Origin: an uncultured Methylococcaceae bacterium
GTDB taxonomy: Bacteria; Pseudomonadota; Gammaproteobacteria; Methylococcales; Methylococcaceae
NCBI GenBank assembly: GCA_903859815.1
Contig: CAIOOA010000018.1
Coordinates: 1-57,377 of the forward strand
DNA: 57,377 nucleotides
Direction of reading: 5' to 3'
Below are positions 52,123 through 57,377 of the stretch, in pieces. The translations under genes and the position numbers were made by a program. Each line of letters opens with the position of its first letter. Position 1 is the first letter of the stretch. Under the pieces are notes generated by a model. It was not told the DNA's origin and made no database searches. It saw only the letters and a list, made by a program, of their open reading frames with translations.

Positions 52123-53270
52123 TCATGCTTGTTTAGATAACGGTGTTGACCGAAAAGGCTGCGTAATATCATAATTCTGAGTAAGTTTTTTTGCAGTCAC
52201 TAAAAAACCTTCCACTGGCTCCCCGCTTTCCAGTCTTAACACAGCAGTCTCCAACTTGATGATATTGAAACCTGCATCGACTAAACTCTCTTCAATATAG
52301 TTCTGAGAATGGCTATAACGACCATGATAATTTAACAGATAAGATGATTCATTGTCCGGTATCATTTTCTCTACTGTGAATATCAGATACCCTACAGTAT
52401 TTAGTGCTTGTGCGCAGGCTGTTAATACTGGCAACAAATCACCAAAATAACATAACACATCGGCCGCAACGATCACATCGTATGCAAGACAGCGTCAAAA
52501 CTGCCTGCAAAATTGTCGAAGGTTTTGCGCACATAATCGTCATCGGCCCTAGGCGGCACATCTTCCCCGGAGTAAGCCGAAAGTGTATGTTGCGCCAATA
52601 CATTATTCGGCTCCCGCTCAAGTAATTTCTTTAAAAGCCGAATGGCACTTTCATCTTCGCCGCTCAGTTTAAGAGATATACCTAGCAGCAGATAAGTATT
52701 GGCGTTGAATGTCCTTTGCTCTAAGGCTTCTAGATAAATGTCCAAGGCATTCTTCAAATCAACCTTTTGACGGAATAGTTGACCTAGATTTTGATAATGC
52801 ATCTTCAAATAGGGGTCTAATTGGATGCCCTGTAGCAAGGTATCGATTGCCTCTACAATTTTGCCGGATTCCTTCAAGGCAACGACTAGGTTGTTTGATG
52901 CTGCATGGAAATCAGGGTCCAACGCCAATACCTTCCGATAATTAGCCTCGGCTTTGTTAAAATCCTTGGTTCTTAAATAAATATTGCCAAGATTGTTGAT
53001 TGCATGGATATAGTCAGGGGCTATCGATAGGGCTAGTTCGATGCGCTCAATTCCTTTTTCTGTATTGCCTAAGAAATAATCGGAAAGACCACAATAATGT
53101 AAAGTATCCACATGGTCTGGCACGACTTCCAATATTCGACCAAATAATTCCACTGCCTCGTCATGTCGGCTTTTTTGTTGCAGATAAATGGCAAGTTGGA
53201 GTGCTTCATCAAGATTAAGTTCTTTAGTTGGGTTAGCTTCGCCATCATCTATCAAGGATTGTTCATTCAT
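52123..53270 (-). pseudogene. TPR-methyltransferase gene broken by an internal deletion
   Basis: The 5' part (53270 to 52473, 265 codons) encodes about six TPR units (for example ALSIAPDYIHAINNLGNIYL, VLALDPDFHAASNNLVVALK) and then RKTFDNFAGSFDAVLHTM followed by a stop. The 3' part (up to 52123) is in another frame and encodes VIVAADVLCYFGDLLPVLTA to the end, matching the C-terminal methyltransferase half of the intact paralogue at 53391-54737. By comparison about 90 residues including the SAM-binding GCGTG are missing, with the junction near 52480-52486 shifting the frame. The TPR half could still be made as a stand-alone protein; methyltransferase activity must be lost. Confidence 0.85.
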
Positions 53271-53390
53271 GGTATTGTGAATTGTTAGAAAAGTGGGTTT
53301 TTTAAGCGGATCAAAGGATATGATCCAGTAAAAAAATGGGGTATTCTTAAAAAGAAAGATTTGAACTTGAAAATAGATAACTAATCCTTG

Positions 53391-54737
53391 TTAGGACAAA
53401 TTGGCACTGACCAACAATCCTATTACAGCCTCTCCGGTCTCTTTACGTAAGTGGACTTCGTCAATATCGACCAATTGAAAGCCAGCTTCTGTCAAAGTAT
53501 TTAAGACATAATCCTGTGCATGGCAATATCGACCATGGACACCAATACTGAATCCATAGCCTTCCAGTTTTTTTTCCACAGTGAATATTAAATGACCGTT
53601 AGATAGAAGCGCATTATGGGCCGCATGGGCAAACGGAACAAGGTTGCCAAAATAAACCAAGGTGTCTGCCGATACGATCAGGTTAAAGCGGCTTGGGTTA
53701 TGCTCCAAATATTGGACGAGTTCCGCCTCGATTAATGCCTCATAGATTTGCCTTCCTTCCGCCTTTGCCAGCATTTTTGGCGACAAGTCCACCCCAATCA
53801 GTTGTCTCGCATAAGGCCGTAGTAAGGGACCGCAAAGCCCCGTGCCACAACCCGCATCCAGTACAATAAGCTGGCCATCCCCTTCTCCAACTGCCCGACC
53901 AACGGCATCGACAACCAAACCCGGCGCACGGTAATCCAAACGCGCCAGTACATTGTCAAAACTGCCGGCGAAATTGTCAAAGGTTTCTTTAACATACGCA
54001 TCAGATGCGCGCTCAGGCATGAGTTCACCACCAAGATGAGCGGCGTAGGTGTGCAGGGCTATCGGATTGTCCGGGTCAAATTCCAACCACTGCCGTAAAA
54101 CCTTCACCGCTTCATCAAATTCTTTGGCGATATAAAGTGTCCGCCAGAGTATGCGGTATGCTTCGGCTTCATTAGGCTTGAGGGTGATGGATTTACGGTA
54201 GGCCTCTGCGGATTTTGGATAGTCTCTTTGTTTGAAATAAGCGCTGCCAAGGTTTTGCAGGAAATCAGCCCTGTTGGGTTGCAAGCGAATGGCCTGCAGT
54301 AGGCATTGCTCCGCTTCATCAAATGCTTCCAAGTCTCCCAAGACTATCCCTAAATTGTTCAATGCTTCGAAATGATTAGGAACCCATGCAAGCACTTTGC
54401 GGTATGCCTGTTCAGCCTTTGCCGCATCGCCCGTTTCCTTGTAAACATTGCCTAGATTATTTTGGGCATCGACATAATGGGGATTTTCGCTGAGCGCCCG
54501 TAAGATGTAGTCAATGCCCTCTTCGCTGTGCCCTCGCTGATGCAGTAGAACTCCCAGATAATGACAAGCATCGGGTTGCTGGGGCAGCGCATGCAAAACC
54601 AAGCGGTAAACAGATTCCGCCTCCTCCAGTCGCCCGGATTGGTGAGCTTGGATGGCAGAATTGAGCAAACCGGATAGGTTTTTCTGGTTGCCGCTGCGAA
54701 TGAGCTTTTCAGCGGCACGGCGTTCATGGCGGTTCAT
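53391..54737 (-). CDS. TPR-repeat protein with C-terminal SAM-dependent methyltransferase domain
   Basis: In this 448-residue protein, residues about 20-245 are tandem TPRs (SGRLEEAESVYRLVLHALPQ, YVDAQNNLGNVYKETGDAAK, HFEALNNLGIVLGDLEAFDE, FLQNLGSAYFKQRDYPKSAE). Residues about 265-448 form a class I methyltransferase with VLDAGCGTGLCGPLL (motif I), LIGVDLSPKMLAKA (acidic loop) and FNLIVSADTLVYFGNLVPFA. The substrate is unknown; the TPRs suggest a protein or peptide target. A truncated paralogue lies immediately downstream, so this is a tandem duplication in which one copy decayed. Starts MNRHERRAAEKL. Confidence 0.9.
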   Translation of the reverse strand: MNRHERRAAEKLIRSGNQKNLSGLLNSAIQAHQSGRLEEAESVYRLVLHALPQQPDACHYLGVLLHQRGHSEEGIDYILRALSENPHYVDAQNNLGNVYKETGDAAKAEQAYRKVLAWVPNHFEALNNLGIVLGDLEAFDEAEQCLLQAIRLQPNRADFLQNLGSAYFKQRDYPKSAEAYRKSITLKPNEAEAYRILWRTLYIAKEFDEAVKVLRQWLEFDPDNPIALHTYAAHLGGELMPERASDAYVKETFDNFAGSFDNVLARLDYRAPGLVVDAVGRAVGEGDGQLIVLDAGCGTGLCGPLLRPYARQLIGVDLSPKMLAKAEGRQIYEALIEAELVQYLEHNPSRFNLIVSADTLVYFGNLVPFAHAAHNALLSNGHLIFTVEKKLEGYGFSIGVHGRYCHAQDYVLNTLTEAGFQLVDIDEVHLRKETGEAVIGLLVSANLS

Positions 54738-54967
54738 TGGTTACCCGCAATAGTGATTGAAGTGGAGTAGCCAACGTCTTGTTACTCATTATGCAAGAGC
54801 AAATTCTAGTTGAATTAATTTTGCGATTTTAACAGATCGAAGACGATAGCTGACCATAATGCCAGATGCCGTGGCTGCAAATAAACCTTAGCAGCGGAAT
54901 TGCAAGTCCCACTTAGGAATTGAATGGCTATGTTTTACTCAGCCATTTTGAACCACTACAAAAATCC

Positions 54968-57377
54968 TCAAAATGTCATCCTCACCCCGCCCTCGACAAT
55001 ATGCTCGGAAATATAGGTTTGCCCGAGGCGGGATTCATAGCGGACAAACAAACCGCCGCCATTGGGTAGTGCCGCGCTGACCGATCCACCCAGGTTGACA
55101 TAATCGCGGTCAGGCTTGCCAGTCTGTACGCTGAAGTAACCCAAACCCGCCGCCGCGTCGGACAGTCGCATGTTGACGTAGCGGTTGTCGTTTAGGTATT
55201 GGTGCTCCCACTCAACCCGAAGGGCAGGCGTCACCACACCCCAAGGCACACTGACGGCATGGCTGATCTGAAGCCCCAAGTCACTGACGAATGAGTAATT
55301 GGTCTGCCCGCCTGTCGTAATTGCAAAACCACCACCGCCACTCTCTTCATACGCGTCGATGTGCATGTTGAGGTATTCCAAGCGCAGATACGGGTTGAAC
55401 AGCCATTCCTGCCAATTGAATTCCTTGCCGCCGTTGACCGCGAAGCTGTACTGGTTGCCAACCGGGCTACTGTTGGACTGTCCGACGAAGCCTGTATATT
55501 GATATTGCCGCCGGAAGGCATAGTCGTTGCCGCCATAATTGGCGACCCAATCAATGTAGAAGTCGTGCGGGAAGTAATAGCTGCCGTAAATTGCGCCCAT
55601 GTAAGTGTCGCTATCCATGCGGCCCGCGTTGTTGACATAATTACTGGTGACGTTGGTGTAGTTGAAGGCCACGCCAGCTACAAACTGGTCGGTGAAGCGA
55701 TAGTCGGTGCCAACGGTGACGTTGCGCATTTGGGAGTTGAAACCACGACTCCATGTATTTGTATCCATATCGCCAAAATTGAAACGGGCTTGGATGAAAA
55801 CCGCCAGTGGGCTGTCACGAAACAGGTCGGTATCTGCACTGGACCCGCCGCCCTTGGCATCTGGCCCAAACAAGTTGGCAAGCTTGCCGGTGACGGGGAC
55901 ATTCATTCCGTTGATGTTCAGCGCAAAGGTCGCAGAACCCCCTGCCCGCAATGCGGCAAGCCGTGTAAATGGCGCATCCATGCGAGTGGCGCTGAACTTG
56001 ACGGTCAAGCTAGTCTGACCGGGGATCTGGTTTGGCGTCAATGAAGCAATGGCTTGCTGTTGCTGAGGGACGCTAAGCGCTTGCAGTTCGATGCAACGCA
56101 CAGTCAGGGAACCACTCGGCGCGGTGCAAGACTGGTTCAATGCGGTGGCGAAGCTTTTTTCATCTGGGTTCAATGTTGGCGCGGCAAGGGTGGCGGTGTC
56201 GAACGGGACGAAGTTCCAAGGTAGCAGCAAGCCGCTGCCTCCACCAAAGCGAGCACCGCCCAGCAAAGGCTGGTTGGCCGGTAGGGTTGGGTCAAAGTAA
56301 ACGTTGGAGTCACTGCTGATGTTTGCCAACTCACCAATGCCACCCGGTAAGTTGAGCTGTCGGGTGTAGAGTGCCGAACTTTGACCGTTAGTGCCATTGG
56401 TCAAGGTAAGGCGGTCGCCATTGCTCAGCGTCACCGAACCCCAGGCAAAGTTGTTGATAGCGGCGGATGCTTTCGCGCCTTTATCCTCGCTGGCTAATTG
56501 CATTTGATGTTGGGCCGTCTGGCCCGGTGTGGCGCTGGCAAATACGAGGTTGGCATTGTCTGTGTTCCAAGCCGTGTTCTGTGTGCTGGCGTTGGCGAAA
56601 TTACCGGTGACTATGAAGGTATCTTGCGGACTGGCTGAGATATAACCAGTCTGCCCGACCGACAGGTTGTTGAACTGGTTGATGGAGGGGTCGCTGATGT
56701 ATGCACCATTATTGACGAAATTGCCGGTGTATGAAACCGAAGTTTCATGAACATTAAACGTGCCTTGGTTCAAGACTGTGCCGTTAATGACATGGGAGCT
56801 TGTCCCACTGATATTGAACGTCCCTTGGTTGACCAGATTTGCAGTTGGATTTCCAGAATCAACCCATGTGCCTTGCAGATTCACGGTTCCAGCATTAGTG
56901 AAGCTTCCTGTGTTGATTTGTTGGCTTCCATCGGCAAGATTTAAGATTCCACCTAATTGATTGATTAGAGTGCCTTGATTGTTCAAAGAACTGCCAGAAT
57001 CATTATTCAAGTTGGCTTGATTGTAAAAGGTTCCCTGATTGACCAAAGCTCCACCGGCGATTGTAGTATCACCGATGTAGGTGCTAACCCCAGTCAGGAT
57101 CAGCGTACCTGTGCCTTGCTTGGTCAAGCTACCCGCCCCCGACAGGTTTCCGGCATAGGTTCCGTCGGTGATTTGATTGAACACCACGGCGGTATTGTTT
57201 ACGATGTTGCCTTGCAAGCTATTTGTATCGCCTTGCAATGTCCCTGCTGAAACGCTAGTGCCGCCGCTGTAGGTATTGAAGCCAGTCAATATCAAAGAAC
57301 CCGAACCTTGCTTGGTCATACTTCCGGTTCCCGATAGGACTCCCGCATAGGTTCCGTCGGTCGATTGGTTGAACACA
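54968..57377 (-). CDS. Autotransporter, C-terminal part (N-terminus outside window)
   Basis: At least 802 residues continue past the window end. The first 110 visible residues are passenger-associated repeats of the type SGTGSMTKQGSGSLILTGFN, in two units with a 64-residue (192-bp) period. A run of NQGTF/NAGT repeats follows, typical of a beta-helix passenger (LVNQGTFNISGTSSHVINGT). From about residue 525 a 12-strand autotransporter beta-barrel is visible (PLAVFIQARFNFGDMDTNTW, VTVGTDYRFTDQFVAGVAFN, LFNPYLRLEYLNMHIDAYEE) ending with the classic C-terminal aromatic GGVRMTF. It should export and present its passenger on the outer membrane (type Va secretion). Adhesion or biofilm roles are common in the family. 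Confidence 0.93.
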   Translation of the reverse strand, partial: VFNQSTDGTYAGVLSGTGSMTKQGSGSLILTGFNTYSGGTSVSAGTLQGDTNSLQGNIVNNTAVVFNQITDGTYAGNLSGAGSLTKQGTGTLILTGVSTYIGDTTIAGGALVNQGTFYNQANLNNDSGSSLNNQGTLINQLGGILNLADGSQQINTGSFTNAGTVNLQGTWVDSGNPTANLVNQGTFNISGTSSHVINGTVLNQGTFNVHETSVSYTGNFVNNGAYISDPSINQFNNLSVGQTGYISASPQDTFIVTGNFANASTQNTAWNTDNANLVFASATPGQTAQHQMQLASEDKGAKASAAINNFAWGSVTLSNGDRLTLTNGTNGQSSALYTRQLNLPGGIGELANISSDSNVYFDPTLPANQPLLGGARFGGGSGLLLPWNFVPFDTATLAAPTLNPDEKSFATALNQSCTAPSGSLTVRCIELQALSVPQQQQAIASLTPNQIPGQTSLTVKFSATRMDAPFTRLAALRAGGSATFALNINGMNVPVTGKLANLFGPDAKGGGSSADTDLFRDSPLAVFIQARFNFGDMDTNTWSRGFNSQMRNVTVGTDYRFTDQFVAGVAFNYTNVTSNYVNNAGRMDSDTYMGAIYGSYYFPHDFYIDWVANYGGNDYAFRRQYQYTGFVGQSNSSPVGNQYSFAVNGGKEFNWQEWLFNPYLRLEYLNMHIDAYEESGGGGFAITTGGQTNYSFVSDLGLQISHAVSVPWGVVTPALRVEWEHQYLNDNRYVNMRLSDAAAGLGYFSVQTGKPDRDYVNLGGSVSAALPNGGGLFVRYESRLGQTYISEHIVEGGVRMTF

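Noticed and set aside
55361-56044. 227-codon plus-strand frame opposite the autotransporter
   Set aside because: Antisense shadow of the beta-barrel coding region.
1-57377. CRISPR arrays, rRNA, tRNA, insertion sequences or prophage genes
   Set aside because: I saw no regularly spaced repeats, cloverleaf-ending CCA genes, transposase frames or phage structural genes in this window; a formal tRNA/IS scan was not possible.

Overview
The window looks like chromosomal DNA of a methylotrophic gammaproteobacterium, most likely a type I methanotroph (Methylococcales). The evidence is two adjacent MtdB-type methylene-tetrahydromethanopterin dehydrogenases beside metF, a petABC-sspAB block of the beta/gammaproteobacterial type, gammaproteobacterial-style lysine genes (dapC, dapD, dapE) and a Trk potassium transporter. 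The species cannot be fixed from the sequence alone.

Layout. 1-4.6 kb: end of petA, petB, petC, then sspA-sspB, a BtuM-like membrane protein and a low-molecular-weight tyrosine phosphatase. 4.7-9.2 kb (minus): a small secreted protein, then dapD and dapC, which are separated by a two-gene ATPase/TOPRIM cassette. 9.4-13.4 kb (plus): a PstS-type binding protein behind a convincing Pho box, a porin and two tandem monohaem cytochromes c. 13.5-17.3 kb: a BamE-like protein, yffB-dapE, a DUF4160/DUF2442 pair and sseA. 17.5-26.1 kb: pta-glgP (minus, overlapping), two small plus-strand genes, then metF and two mtdB paralogues (minus). 26.9-34.8 kb: gltB and gltD, separated by a second, different ATPase/TOPRIM cassette. 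34.9-41 kb: trkH, a histidine-decarboxylase-like enzyme with an apparent signal peptide, a DUF423 protein, a secreted trypsin-like protein and a small secreted protein. 41.3-44.8 kb: a carbamoyltransferase-SxtJ-DUF5989-SGNH hydrolase module. 44.8-46.3 kb: two alpha/beta hydrolases (minus). 46.7-51.9 kb: an oxidative cluster with two DyP-associated proteins and a DyP peroxidase (plus) converging on a GST and a cytochrome P450 (minus). 52-57.4 kb (minus): a TPR-methyltransferase gene broken by an internal deletion, its intact paralogue, and the C-terminal part of an autotransporter that runs off the window.

The two most unusual systems are as follows. First, two unrelated two-gene cassettes, each an SMC/OLD-like ATPase translationally coupled to a small TOPRIM-like protein, each sit exactly between two cooperating biosynthetic genes (dapC|dapD and gltB|gltD). 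This is the architecture of PARIS/OLD-type anti-phage systems placed inside housekeeping operons. Second, the DyP/P450 cluster combines two uncharacterised DyP-linked paralogues, a cytoplasmic DyP peroxidase and a P450 whose I-helix lacks the usual acidic residue. Smaller observations include loss of the axial methionine in one of the tandem cytochromes, an apparently exported PLP decarboxylase and a protease with Glu in place of the catalytic Asp.

All functions are inferred by reading the sequence. No database search was run.
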